From positions 16,978,698 through 17,042,697 of the forward strand of contig CM022670.1 of the NCBI GenBank assembly GCA_012295275.1: 64,000 nt of DNA, given 5' to 3'. The position numbers and the translations under genes were made by a program. Under the pieces are notes generated by a model. It saw nothing but the letters and a program-made list of their open reading frames with translations. It was not told the origin of the DNA and ran no database searches. This DNA is from Chrysomallon squamiferum (lineage: Eukaryota > Mollusca > Gastropoda > Neomphalida > Peltospiridae). Shown one piece after another: positions 52,001 to 61,777 of this stretch (positions are counted from its first letter, which is position 1; every line of letters begins with the position of its first letter).

Positions 52001-55000
52001 CAGAGATACAGAGTCAGTTAACATGTTGAACTACTCATTTGTATCAGTCAGCTTTTGATAACTAAAACAGATAATTTTGTGTTGTATTGTTAAATATTAT
52101 TCTAACAGTTCTGACTATTTTAAATGCCACTTTAACAGTCGTTATATAAAATATTTGAAACTAAAAAGAATTAAAGTTTGCTTTAAAAAAGTGTAAGAAT
52201 AAACAATCAAATAATCAGTGTGTTGGTGTGGTCAGTTTGACATATTCATTTTATTTACAAGTTTGTACTGAGTTTTTATTCATTTCTGTACAGTTTGATT
52301 CTGCTGTTACCATTACTCCAGATCTTTGATTTTAAAGAAAATTATTTGATTTATTAAAATTTTCTTACAAGAACATTATCTTTAATACATGTTTTGTAAT
52401 TTTTTAATTGCTGAATTTGCTGGAATTGTTATCCTTTGTTTGTACCATTACTCCAAATCTTCTGTTTTAAAGAAAATTATTTATTTTCACTAATTTTATT
52501 AAAGTTACAGCTTTAATGCAAAAACAACCTCTTTAATTTTCATTTCATTATTTTTGAATCAGTTGCTGAAATCTTGGAGAGACAGTCGATTACACAGAAA
52601 TGACCACGGAGTTCCAGAACTTCTTATAGCTCTTCAGAAAGGAGGAAGAACTGATTTAGTGCAGAAAATCATGAAAAGACTTGAAGAATGGTAAAACCTC
52701 AAATTTTATAACTGCAAAAAAATATTAAAAAAGATAAATAAATTAATCAAATAAAAATAAATAAATAATATTATTTAATAATGCAATATTTCTAAAACTG
52801 TTTCAAACACTGTAGCTGAGAGTTATGGAATTGGCTTCCATTAATTGTAAATAATAATATAATACAGTATAATGAAAACTAATAATACTGTGTAATGAAA
52901 AATAATAGTATTGCAAAATAAAAAATAATAGTACTGTGTAATGAAAAGGATTATAACATATTAGATATTTTTTCCTGTACAGAAATTATAAATTAGTTAT
53001 TAATGTTATTTAGGATTATTAAATGTTACATATTTGTTTCTGTCTGGAAATTATAAATAAGTTATTATTGTTATTTAGGATTATTAAATATTTCTTTCTG
53101 GTCTGAATAGAAATTATCAATTGGTTATTACTATCACTTAGAATAATTAAATATTAAATATTTCTTTCTGTTTAGAAGTTACAAATGAGTTATTAATGTT
53201 TGTTATTTAGGATTATTAAATATTAGATATTACTTTCTGTATAGAAATTCTAAATTACTTGTTAATGTTATTTAAAATGATTAAATATTAGATATTTCTT
53301 TCTGTATGGAAATTATGAATAAGTTATTATTATTATTTAGAATTATTAAATACTAGATATTTCTTTCTGTCTGAATGGAAATTATAAATTAGTTATTAAT
53401 GTTATTATTTAGGTTTGGAAAAAATAAAATGCAAGAAGACAGATTCTGCAGTTGGCTGAAAGTGACACTGAATGGAAGTTCAGCAACTAAAAAGGGTAAA
53501 ACATAAACATTAAAACAGTTATATACATGACAACTGACTTGCTAAATGAACATATTCTGATGTTCAGTACGTTTGTAGTGTAGTAATGCTGACAGTTTAC
53601 TCAAACTTAACTGTAAAAAACATGCATTTTATGTGAAATGTACTTATATAAATTTATTCTTTTATTTTATATATTTTACTTTCTTTGAATTTTTTTTTTT
53701 TTTTTTTTGTTTCAGTCAGTTTATCTGCTAATTATCAATCCATTTGAAAAAATTCTTATCCTGCAACTAAACTGAAAAATATTTGTAATTGTCATTTGAT
53801 ACATTTTTTTATTTTTATTTTTATTTTTTTATAATAACAGTAGTTAGTGACAGACGTTTCTTAACATGTCTGAATATAGCACACCCGTGAGAATGAATTT
53901 AGTTCAGACCTCCGTACATATTTGCTTGTGTTATTGTTCTCCCCTGTATGTGCTAACTGTACCCAGGTTTCTATTGCACCATCACTTTACTGCACCACTG
54001 TTTCTTTTAAGACTTCATTATTTACTAAGTGAGCTAGTAACATGGGTATAGTTGTTGTTTTCATTTAGAAGATGGTTTTAGCAATACACAGACTCACAAG
54101 GGAAATAGTTAAGTAGACATGTTAAAATTGTAAATTCTGATTTCATTTAAATTCCATAAATTGTCACTTTTAATAGGAAGACAGAAAATTCTTAAAACTG
54201 GTATTCATAGGGATGACTGAAATATAAATGCCCCTGTTGACTTTCCTGTATTACATAGTTAGAGAAACTGAATAATTCTTTTTATTTTTGTCTCAGAACT
54301 TCCCAAGCCGATGTCTGATGAGTTTATTGCACAGCTTGTTGAAAAGACTGGTGTAATTTTTGACTTGGCGAAAGAACTGGATGTTTCCAAACCTGAACTG
54401 GAGCTCATTCTCATTGATCCCCTGTCCTCCACTCCTGAGAGCAAAATGATCAAGGTAGATTTATAATTTTACTGAATTTGTAACAAAAACATTTATTATC
54501 TATATTTTGCTGTAAATTTTATGTTTTAATTTCAGTTATTTATGACAAGCAGGGATAAACAGACATCAGATGACAGAGCTTTCCAAGTAGTTGTGGAGGC
54601 TTTGTCAAAATTTTACCTGGAGGAACCTAGGAACTGGATGTTACAAACAGCGCGGTCCTGGTATGTGGTTGTTTGTTGTTGGTTTTTTGTCATTTTTTGT
54701 AAAAATAGCTTTTTTATGAAAAGTTAAATTAAAGTTAACTATAAATTAATCTACTTGTATTTATTTTAAAATGATGTCACACACCAATATAAATTTTATG
54801 AGCAAACCAGTTATTGTTTCATTTCTCTAAAATACATCTATTTTTAAAAATTTCATGTATGTATGTACAAGATTTTATTTTATTATTTTTTTTAGGGAAA
54901 ACACTGTAGAAAAATCACATCATCCTTTTGTTCAAAATATTTCTGATTATTTGGATGAAGCAGAGCCTTATTTTATGCCAGGCCCAGGAGATGATGAAGC

Positions 55001-55007
55001 TTTATAA
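26186..55007 (+). CDS. Giant ankyrin-ZU5-ZU5-UPA-death domain protein
   Basis: Predicted intracellular sensor or scaffold of about 4,546 residues. Exons: 26186-26194, 27580-27626, 27743-28100, 28325-28508, 31685-33303, 33608-33847, 34108-35995, 36585-36629, 37292-37421, 37768-41939, 42092-44474, 44931-45042, 45589-45687, 46060-46158, 46420-46518, 47410-47431, 48361-48689, 49079-49264, 49628-49905, 50285-50880, 51877-52016, 52563-52690, 53413-53495, 54297-54454, 54536-54660, 54896-55007. Lengths sum to a multiple of three. Within the large exons there are six single-base frame changes (near 33110, 35394, 41395, 42139, 43240 and 43405, alternating in sign and netting zero) and two in-frame stops (38294 TAA, 41478 TGA). 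Splice sites and the reading between breaks are intact, so I treat it as a real gene with probable sequence errors; a recent pseudogene is the alternative. The first exon is the least certain. The C-terminal half resembles ankyrin, UNC5 and PIDD1. Confidence 0.75.
27300..27379. repeat. (TA)n(GA)n microsatellite
   Basis: Short TA run followed by about 32 GA units in intron 1 of the giant gene. (TG)n runs at 26695-26738 and 27075-27105 lie nearby. Confidence 0.95.
28509..31684 (+). other. Intron 4 of the giant gene
   Basis: About 3.2 kb without coding signal. It contains a weak second copy (about 28553-28790, starting ATTGAGGATCCCTTATCCAA) of the transposon-like repeat seen in the lectin intron, and GT-rich microsatellite text at 30367-30480. 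Confidence 0.6.
31685..33303 (+). CDS. Giant gene exon 5: first ankyrin block and finger start
   Basis: Encodes repeated ankyrin units (DYRQATPLHYAAHSGQLDI, GRTALHEAVQSNHDESVKM, KSTPLHYACYLGHQKTVML). Frame 1 stops at 33124-33126, but the next frame is open from about 33110 to a normal GTAAAT donor at 33304. It encodes CTVCSKTW, the first half of a Cys/His finger. One surplus base in the CCC at 33109-33111 would join the two. Confidence 0.8.
33177..34210 (+). repeat. Tandem duplication of finger exon plus intron
   Basis: Sequence 33177-33400 (exon 5 end plus intron start) is repeated at 33712-33935, and 33540-33720 (intron end plus exon 6 start) is repeated at about 34020-34210. Coding and intronic parts are both highly similar, implying a recent duplication of about 0.5 kb that created exon 6. 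The product is two copies of a Cys-x2-Cys then His-Tyr-Cys-Arg finger, each split by an intron at the same Arg codon. Confidence 0.85.
33608..33847 (+). CDS. Giant gene exon 6: duplicated finger exon
   Basis: A 240-base, phase 2-2 exon: the end of finger 1 (VHYCRVGNEEGK), a linker, and the start of finger 2 (CRVCSKTW). Spacing C-x2-C-x16-C with His-Tyr before the third Cys resembles the start of FYVE/treble-clef fingers, but the fourth Cys (normally Cys-Gly) is missing and no later Cys pair is visible. Being phase-symmetric, it can be skipped. Confidence 0.8.
34108..35995 (+). CDS. Giant gene exon 7: second ankyrin-like block
   Basis: Ends finger 2 (VHYCRVGNEKGK), then encodes divergent ankyrin-like helices (HSALELAVLKENKSLVDVL, ALHLAVWKGNTEI). 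Frame 2 stops at 35399-35401; frame 1 is open directly across (DLEKIIMEIS) to a GTAAGT donor at 35996. One missing G at GGG 35393-35395 would join them. The last part has LQFASAIGDYDLAESCL and LSIAAAAGNIKMVDLF, good ankyrin matches. Confidence 0.78.
36585..37421 (+). CDS. Giant gene exons 8-9: short linker and repeat exons
   Basis: 36585-36629 (45 bases, phase 1-1) has a strong TTTTTTCTTATCTAG acceptor. 37292-37421 encodes DNGTVFKMAVTKTHWQIVEY, an ankyrin-like unit. The acceptor at 37291 (CCAAAG) is chosen because it keeps phase; the stronger-looking TTTAG at 37283 would break frame. Between them lie (ATT)n microsatellites. Confidence 0.55.
37768..41939 (+). CDS. Giant gene exon 10: long ankyrin-rich exon
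   Basis: Exon of about 4.2 kb encoding many degenerate and several good ankyrin units (SGATPLWYAMANQHWNIAENL, HAAAAHGNVELMEYLL, STLHYACLFNMKQVAEAVL, GLTPFDIARSMGNIELVHLL, ETILHHVALAGNKKI). It contains an in-frame TAA at 38294-38296 with open coding on both sides, a +1 frame change near 41395, and an in-frame TGA at 41478-41480. After that, about 150 residues of an unassigned domain run to a GTAAGT donor at 41940. Confidence 0.75.
42092..44474 (+). CDS. Giant gene exon 11: large unassigned domain
   Basis: About 790 residues without a recognised family. Frame changes occur near GGG 42138-42140, in an A13 run at 43234-43246 and near 43405. Internal resemblance suggests repeated modules: IDIKSFEAAG (exon 10) versus IDLKSFEKTG (exon 11), and VYESFRIFAAV versus LYDSWRIATNL. 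The exon ends in a helical segment before a GTTTGT donor in phase 2. Confidence 0.7.
44931..46518 (+). CDS. Giant gene exons 12-15: ankyrin repeats, one per exon
   Basis: 44931-45042 ends with an ankyrin loop (NGADINKRGK). Then 45589-45687, 46060-46158 and 46420-46518 are each exactly 99 bases, phase 0-0, and each encodes one 33-residue ankyrin repeat (NGTTPFMRSC; HRTPLHYIAAYGD; YGRTPLHYAVNK). Introns between them hold AC-rich microsatellite text only. Confidence 0.88.
47410..49905 (+). CDS. Giant gene exons 16-19: tandem ZU5 domains with HFS motif
   Basis: A 22-base exon (47410-47431) leads to 48361-48689 (IGLTIRTPSSLG, first ZU5) and 49079-49264, which ends ZU5-1 and starts ZU5-2 (AAGGTFSSNMATVDI). 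Exon 49628-49905 completes ZU5-2 (MTVPLPDNFKAKGDLYVM) and ends MQHFS. In ankyrin the same strand reads DFPQYF. In PIDD1 and FIIND proteins His-Phe-Ser here is the autoproteolysis site. The last codon completes in the next exon as HFSEFNLIEY. HFS lies near residue 4097-4099 of the reconstructed protein. Acceptor 48360 is used because it keeps phase; TTTTTAG at 48346 does not. Confidence 0.8.
47432..48360 (+). repeat. Intron 16 with a ~20-base AT-rich minisatellite
   Basis: From about 47690 to 48345 the intron is an imperfect array of units like TTAGTTTATACTTATGTTTA (about 30 copies with drift), ending right at the acceptor region of the first ZU5 exon. Confidence 0.85.
50285..50880 (+). CDS. 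Giant gene exon 20: UPA domain and acidic linker
   Basis: Begins FNLIEYKKLVIDY and a charged helix, then SVVFMAMLKNLSD and VVVECTRSN, which match the UPA fold of ankyrin/UNC5/PIDD1. The end is acidic (KKEEEDVQKEFEDN). ZU5-ZU5-UPA-DD is the supramodule order of ankyrins and PIDD1. Confidence 0.8.
51424..51876 (+). repeat. Tandem array containing decoy 3' splice sites
   Basis: Six units of about 70-84 bases. Five have a TTGAAAG|GGTTTACAAAT junction (AG ending near 51480, 51550, 51632, 51716 and 51794); the sixth, TTTTAAAAG at 51876, is the true acceptor of the death-domain exon, whose first bases GGTTCACAAAT belong to the repeat. Intervening text is TCTG-rich pyrimidine sequence. Confidence 0.85.
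51877..52690 (+). CDS. Giant gene exons 21-22: death domain
   Basis: 51877-52016 encodes LLKDLAQDLGSEWQRVAVQLG and 52563-52690 continues LLKSWRDSRLHRN, LLIALQKGGRTDLVQKI. The pattern (LA..LG..W..LA..LG, LL..W, L..AL...GR.DL) is a textbook death domain, the homotypic interaction module of ankyrin/UNC5/PIDD1/RIPK-type proteins. Donor 52017 (GTTAAC) is chosen over 52013 because only it keeps phase. Confidence 0.88.
53413..53495 (+). CDS. Giant gene exon 23: post-death-domain linker
   Basis: An 83-base exon (FGKNKMQEDRFCSWLKVTL) with clean acceptor TTATTTAG and donor GTAAAA, matching phases on both sides. No domain assigned. Confidence 0.75.
54297..55007 (+). CDS. Giant gene exons 24-26: second death-fold-like module and C-terminus
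   Basis: 54297-54454 and 54536-54660 give about 90 helical residues (EFIAQLVEKTG, VIFDLAKELDVSKPELELIL, AFQVVVEALSKFYLE) with death-fold spacing, too diverged to call DD, DED or CARD. 54896-55007 is an acidic tail ending GDDEAL and TAA. An AATAAA at 55017-55022 is only 10 bases past the stop, so the poly(A) signal in use is probably further downstream. Confidence 0.75.
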
Positions 55008-56039
55008 AATCAGAAAAATAAAACATTTGTTGGTACCTTTTTTTTTGAAAATAACTAATATTCTTGTCACAAACTGTCACAGTATCATAATGATTTTATT
55101 TTTATTTTACTACATGCATTTGCTGAAGTTAAATAGTTCTGGTTTTGTGCACCTATGTACTGACTTCTTGATATACACAAATATAATTAGTTTCATAGTT
55201 TAACCATCCATTACTGAATTTATTGGCAGTTATATTAAAAATTACATTTTATATTTTGGTACTTTTTATGCTCTGTAACAGTAGACTGAGTATAGTTAAT
55301 TATAAATGTTTTGTGTTTTATATTTAGATCCATGATACAGAAATTTATTTTACTTTTAACTTTTGGTTATTTTTATGCATATGTATTTTTATCCAGTTTG
55401 GTATAGCTAACACTCTAGAATTTGTTTTGAATGTTTAATATTTGGTAATTTTATTTATAATTTTCACCTATAATTAGGAATTGACAAATGTCTGTGTCAA
55501 CCACTGAAAACCTGCCCAGTGTTTCTTTTAAGCAGTTTTCACTGTTGATGGGCTTTTTGTTTGGTTTCTTTGGTGTGATTTGTTTGTTGTTGTTTTTTTG
55601 TGGTGGAGGGTTTGATCAATTAATTACATGTAGTGCTATGAATTTGAAAATGTTTTGAAATGTTTATTTTATATTATTAATAATTTTTTGAAGAAGGAAC
55701 AAAATTTAGAAAACATATTTCATATATATATGTGATTTTAAAAAAAAGGAGTAGTTTTGTACTCTGTGTATGTCTATGTTTTAACTATATTTTTATAAAA
55801 TGATTCATCTGTAAAACATGTTTTGAAACATTTTGAAGTAATAACCCTAGTTCTTTTCTCTGTATATGTTCTAACTGTCAAAATAGCAGAAGAAAATGTA
55901 GCAGAAGAGAGGGTATCATGTTATTCAGCAGACAAATGATATATCTGTGTTTATTTTTTATTTATTAATTTATTTTTATTACTGTTAGTAGTAGCAGTAG
56001 TAGTATTTTTGTTTATTATTATTATTATTATTATTATTA

Positions 56040-56345
56040 ATTTATAAAATACTGTGATAAAGTAATATGAAAGTATTTTATAGAAGCACTATGATATAGA
56101 AATATGGAAGAATTTTATAGAAATGCTGTGATATAGTAATATGAAATTATTTTATAGAAGTGCTGTGATATAGTAATATGAAATTATTTTATAGAAGTGC
56201 TGTGATATAGTAATATGAAATTATTTTATAGAAGTGCTGTGATATAGTAATATGGAATTATTTTATAGAAGTGCTGTGATAAAGAAATATGAAATTATTT
56301 TATAGAAATGCTGTGATAAAGAAATGTGAAATGATTTTAGAAATG
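56040..56345. repeat. 37-base tandem repeat, about eight copies
   Basis: Unit of the form TTTTATAGAAGTGCTGTGAT plus ATAGTAATATGAAATTA. The central copies are nearly identical and the outer ones decay, typical of a minisatellite. Confidence 0.9.
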
Positions 56346-57688
56346 AAAGAAATTAAATAATAGAAATGCTGTAATAATGTATCTTGAAATTATTTTATGA
56401 ATTATATAAATTTTGAAATTATTTTTAGAAGTGTATATAAAATATGAAATTATTTTTATAGAACGTTATAAAATTGAAAATTTTATAGAAATGTGATTAA
56501 AATGAAGTTCTATTTTGTAGAAATGTGTGTGTGTATGGAATGATTTTCCAGATTTTTTAAATCATTTTTAAAAAAAATTAACAAGTTTTATTTATGAATT
56601 AAATTTTATATTTTTTTATAAAAAGTAATAATTTGTATAGAACGTTTTAAAATTAAAACAAATGTGATTAAAAAAGTTCTCTGAGGATTTTTTTGAAAAA
56701 ACAAAACAAAATTATATTTAAATATTTTTTACATGGATAAGTTCTGACCCTGACCTGGCTGTTTCTGTGCCAAACTCTGACTTGAATTTTGGCCAGATCT
56801 GATATCAAGTCCAGCAAGAACTGGCAGATTTTTGGATCAGTATGCTGGGTCATTGCAGCCATATGAAAATGCTTCCTTTAATTGTTTGGTGAAAACTTTG
56901 CAATCAAGTATAGACTTCATCAGGAAGAGTTAACAGTTTATTTTGAATTTAATTTTTTTTTAATTTTAGTTACAGTTTTACAAAATGCTTCGTCTGTTTG
57001 CAGTATATGATCTTCACAGATATTGAGTAATATAAGTTTGATGCATAAAATGTGCATATTTATTAAAGCTTTCTGGAACTGTTTAGATGCAAAGACGACC
57101 TTGATTTTATCAAAGAAGTCTAGAATTATTGATTGTGTAATTACAGCTGAAATAAAATTTGGTCCACAGAAAAATTAATTTCAAAATAAATTAGCAGGCC
57201 TACCTAAATTTATAACAATGCACGAAATTTTAATATATATATGACGTGTATAAAAATATTTATTTTATATATTTACACAGTGACATCAAACACAAGATCT
57301 AAATCTTCCTATAAAATCAGTTTGGGTTTTGTCCACATTTGCAATAAGCAGTTGCTTAAAGTATTTTGTATTTTGTATCTATACTTGTGAGACAGCAACA
57401 GAAAACAAACGATCAAGGCACTGAAAATGTAATTTAGAAATTCAGAAAGTATTATAATTTACAAATGTGCTTTTTAAATAATAAAAGTATGTTAAATTGT
57501 ACAGGAATGACACGATGTTTAACAATACGAAATTCTATAATTGTCAAAAAAAATATATATCAAAATTAATTTTCTGTTAAGATAAAATTAATTCTTATGA
57601 ATTCAAAAGAATCCTGAGTGAAAACAGTAACTGACCTCTACAAGCAGCAAAATGGATGCGATGAGTTGCTCAGATGTATATAAAGCAA

Positions 57689-57710
57689 ATAATAATAATA
57701 ATAATAATAA

Positions 57711-57746
<36 letters not shown>
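57689..57746. repeat. (AAT)n-(ATT)n inverted repeat
   Basis: About eight AAT units, a C, then about twelve ATT units, so the two arms are self-complementary and could form a hairpin or cruciform. Confidence 0.85.
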
Positions 57747-57747
<1 letters not shown>

Positions 57748-59257
57748 AGCAACAACAATAATCTAGTGTACAAACGTATTCAAAGGAAAAACGGTTACTA
57801 AGAAAAAAAATGTCTCAATGAGAGATTTTTCTCCTTTTTTCAGTCATAGTAAAAATGTAATAACGAAATGACCTATGCTGCATGTTCTCCTGTTTCTCCA
57901 AATATCATAATAATGTTGAAAGAAAGGTTCTAATCTGGTGATTGTTGCTTCAGGCGTAGACTTTGTTTTTCATATGTAGACGTAATTAACCCTAACACAG
58001 GTGTTAGAATACTAAATAAATGAAACGTCTAGAGCGTGCTTTCAAAAAATAATTTGAATTCGTCAACATGTATAATCTAATATCACCTGATATATTTATT
58101 CATCGGCTCGGATTTTATTTAGTCAACAAGTTTGTCATGGTTAGTAGAAACCTACGTTTCCATACATGTTTTTCGTAAATATTGGATTGTGACGTATTTT
58201 TTTCAATTTTTAAAGAGTATTTGCAGTTCTTGTTTTCTTGTATTAAAGAACATAATAAAGACGGAGTTACCTACAAAAACGGATTTAGACATCCGAAAAA
58301 CAAGCAAACATTCATAACCATAGTGTGAAGAACTCTCACAAAAATAATTCCAGTTACTATAATGTTTTAACCCATTTTAAAATGAAACTCGCTTCTTAAT
58401 GTTTTCGCCACGTCAGAGCCTCGTTATGTCAAAATCCAGCATCAGTTACAAATATGAAATAACAAACAACATTTTAAAACCAACTGAATTATATTTTACC
58501 AGTTTAGAAACAATACGTCGATACATCAGCGTCACTGACCGAAGTATTAAAATAAAAGGTTTAAAAAAATGATTAACATTTTACACTTGTTTTTGTTGTT
58601 GTTGTTGTTGTTTTTAAATTCAATTACTGATGCAGATACCACGATGCTGTCGAAAGATATTATAAATCAAATACGTTGACACTTGTTTCAATTCAACATT
58701 TCATCATGAAGCCTTAATATACCAGATTAACTAATAATTTGTTGAACGTTCATGCATATTTTCGAATTTGTTATACCGTTTAACCCTCTTTTTTTTTTTA
58801 AATTCAATTATGTTTGTTAACGTATGTGCATAAATTAATTCAGTTTCAAAACATTAACAAGAAAGACTCTTAAATGTGGTGTGTCTGTGTTCGTAAGTTA
58901 ATAGGTTGGCAAACTGAATGCGCCTAACTAACAGAAAAAGTAAAACTGTTAGTACGAATACAAACATTTGAAACAAAAACGATTTAAGTCTACCACTATT
59001 TCAGTAAATCAAATTAAAAGTGATAATCAGTATTGTGGTGACACCTACTTGTATATCTATCTACACATTGACCTCTTTCTTAAAACAGTTTACTAGGTAC
59101 AAAGGTGAAACGTTTAATACAACTGATTTAACAAAACTGTTTTAAATTCTGTATATACTAACGACGTATTAGTTAAGTTTTAACATAGTATACAGTATAT
59201 ACTAATGATGTATTAGTCAAACTGAAACGTCCAGATCTTCACTGCAACAGAAACTTC

Positions 59258-59555
59258 TCAGAGTCGAGTTCCTTCCTCCTGGTAACTTGGATTCACACGC
59301 CCAGCCACACCATTCATTTCTTCCTGCATAGAAGGATAAAGTTTTTTCAGTTGATGGTTTTCTCCTTTCTGCTCCATGATGGTGTCATAATCTTCTGGAA
59401 TCGCTGAAATGTACGCTTCATCATTGGCTATTTCTTCGTCAGTGTCGGGTATGTTCGCAAATGTATTTCGGAAAAGGTGATTCAAAATACCAGCACCAAT
59501 CGAATCGCCCATAACATTTACTGCAGTTCGGAATCGGTCGCTGAAAATATTAATC

Positions 59556-59613
<58 letters not shown>

Positions 59614-60157
59614 TAACAGTAACAACAACAAAACTATTTTATTTATTTTATTAGTATCTGTATTTCATTTTTAAGTTTTTAATCTTCAAAGTTTTGTTTG
59701 AAGTAATTTTCATTATCATTTATATTTTATTTTATTTTATTTCATTAACTTAAATTACCTACATATTTTAGTCTATATATATATATATATTTTTTTTGGT
59801 ATTAACATTTGAACTATGTAATTTTTGCCATAAAACACAACAAAATTTAATCTATTCACACTGATTATATACAGCTACTGCTACTACGGCTACTACTACT
59901 ATTATTACTACAACTATTGCTACTGTTACTACTGCTGCTATTACTGCTGCTACTGCTACTATAACTACTACTACTACCATTACTGCTAATAATAATAATA
60001 ATAATAATAATATACGAACAGGAACCAATCTATTGCCAGAATCAAGGTGACGTCATCAGTTGGAAGACCAACGGCAGTTAACACAATTACCATGGTGACC
60101 AGACCCGCTTGCGGTACCCCAGCTGCTCCTATGGCGGCTGCAGTGGCAGTTATACTA

Positions 60158-60204
<47 letters not shown>

Positions 60205-60447
60205 TAATAATAATAATAACAACAAAAACAAACGCACAACGTTCGATAATGGGTTAATATTAATTAGATCGAATATTTCTGACTCTGTAAATTAAATGTT
60301 CATACAAATATATTATTGAATACATATACAATGAAGTTTTTTATTTATTTATTTATTTATTTACAATTAATTAGCCACCATTTTAGGACATTTTCGATTT
60401 AAAACTCTTCAGGCTTGCTACAGTTCACTTACGGTTTTGAAATAAGG

Positions 60448-60526
<79 letters not shown>

Positions 60527-61177
60527 AGTCGACATTATGAACCCTCTTATCATTTGCAGCTGACGAGAAGAAAAACAAAAATCTATTTCAGATTCGCCAG
60601 AACTTGGAAACTAAATAGTGCTTAACTTAAAAAAACAAAAAACAAAAAAAACAAACAAAAAAAACAAACAAATATACATATTTGTTTAAAATGTGTGTGA
60701 CTGTGTGTGAACAAGTGAATGAATGTTATTTTTTGTTGTTGTTGTTGTTGTTTTTTCAGTACCTCACAACAATAACGTCAGCGACTCCGAGTTCTTTGTC
60801 GTTGTACTGAGCTATAAAAATGGCGGCCACAGCTTCATACAGAGCCGTGCCGTCCATGTTGATGGTGGCACCTATGGGCGCGACAAACCGCGCGATGTTG
60901 CGGTGAACGTGGTTCTTGTTAACCAGACAGTCCATTGTAACGGGCAGAGTGGCGGAGCTGAAAACACAAGACAAGGATTAAAGAGATGTAATACGCTCAC
61001 AAGAAAGCCTGTTGCTTTCAGTGCCGGCAAATACAGAAAGTTCATTCATTCGAAATTCTGCGTTACAGCGTTCTGCGTTGTATGTACGATATTCTTTGTC
61101 ACATATCATACAAAATATATAAAAATTTTCATTACCATATCGTTATAACTGTTTATATAATAGAATTAAAAGTTCAT

Positions 61178-61253
<76 letters not shown>

Positions 61254-61268
61254 ACACACACACACACT

Positions 61269-61307
<39 letters not shown>

Positions 61308-61718
61308 GAGATTCCTGTAAACAAGATGTTATTTTACAATACCTGGAAGCTGTGCCCCAGGCTGTCAGTATAGCCTTCAGCATTCTGAAAAGAAACAAGT
61401 ACGGGTTCTTTCTGGTAGCAACGAAATAAATCAGAGGCAAAACGATGCCGCCGTGGAATGAGGAGTCCAGACAACACGGTGATGCTGTAGAACCCTAGCT
61501 GCTCTATGACAGTCACTGGGTCACTCATCTCAGCAAACTTCTTAGCAATGAGAAACATGATGCCGATTGGAGAATACCTGAACAGAATTTTAATATACTT
61601 TTTACTTATAAAAAAAAAAAATTGTAATCAATGACAACCGATATATGATTTATCAATCGTCATAATGAACCTGTTAACTAATTTTTATTGGCAAGCAATT
61701 TATTGTTGCTGTTTAGAA

Positions 61719-61777
<59 letters not shown>

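Larger units (their letters stand above)
55008..59257. other. Convergent intergenic DNA (giant gene and transporter 3' ends)
   Basis: No gene recognised. Holds the giant-gene 3' UTR, a 37-base tandem array (56040-56345), an (AAT)n/(ATT)n inverted repeat (57689-57746) and the transporter 3' UTR on the other strand. Confidence 0.6.

Noticed and set aside
26186-55007. Calling the giant gene a pseudogene
   Set aside because: Splice sites and long frames are intact, the shifts sum to zero and most lie at homopolymers, and two neighbouring genes have the same kind of lesion; error is more likely, though not proven.
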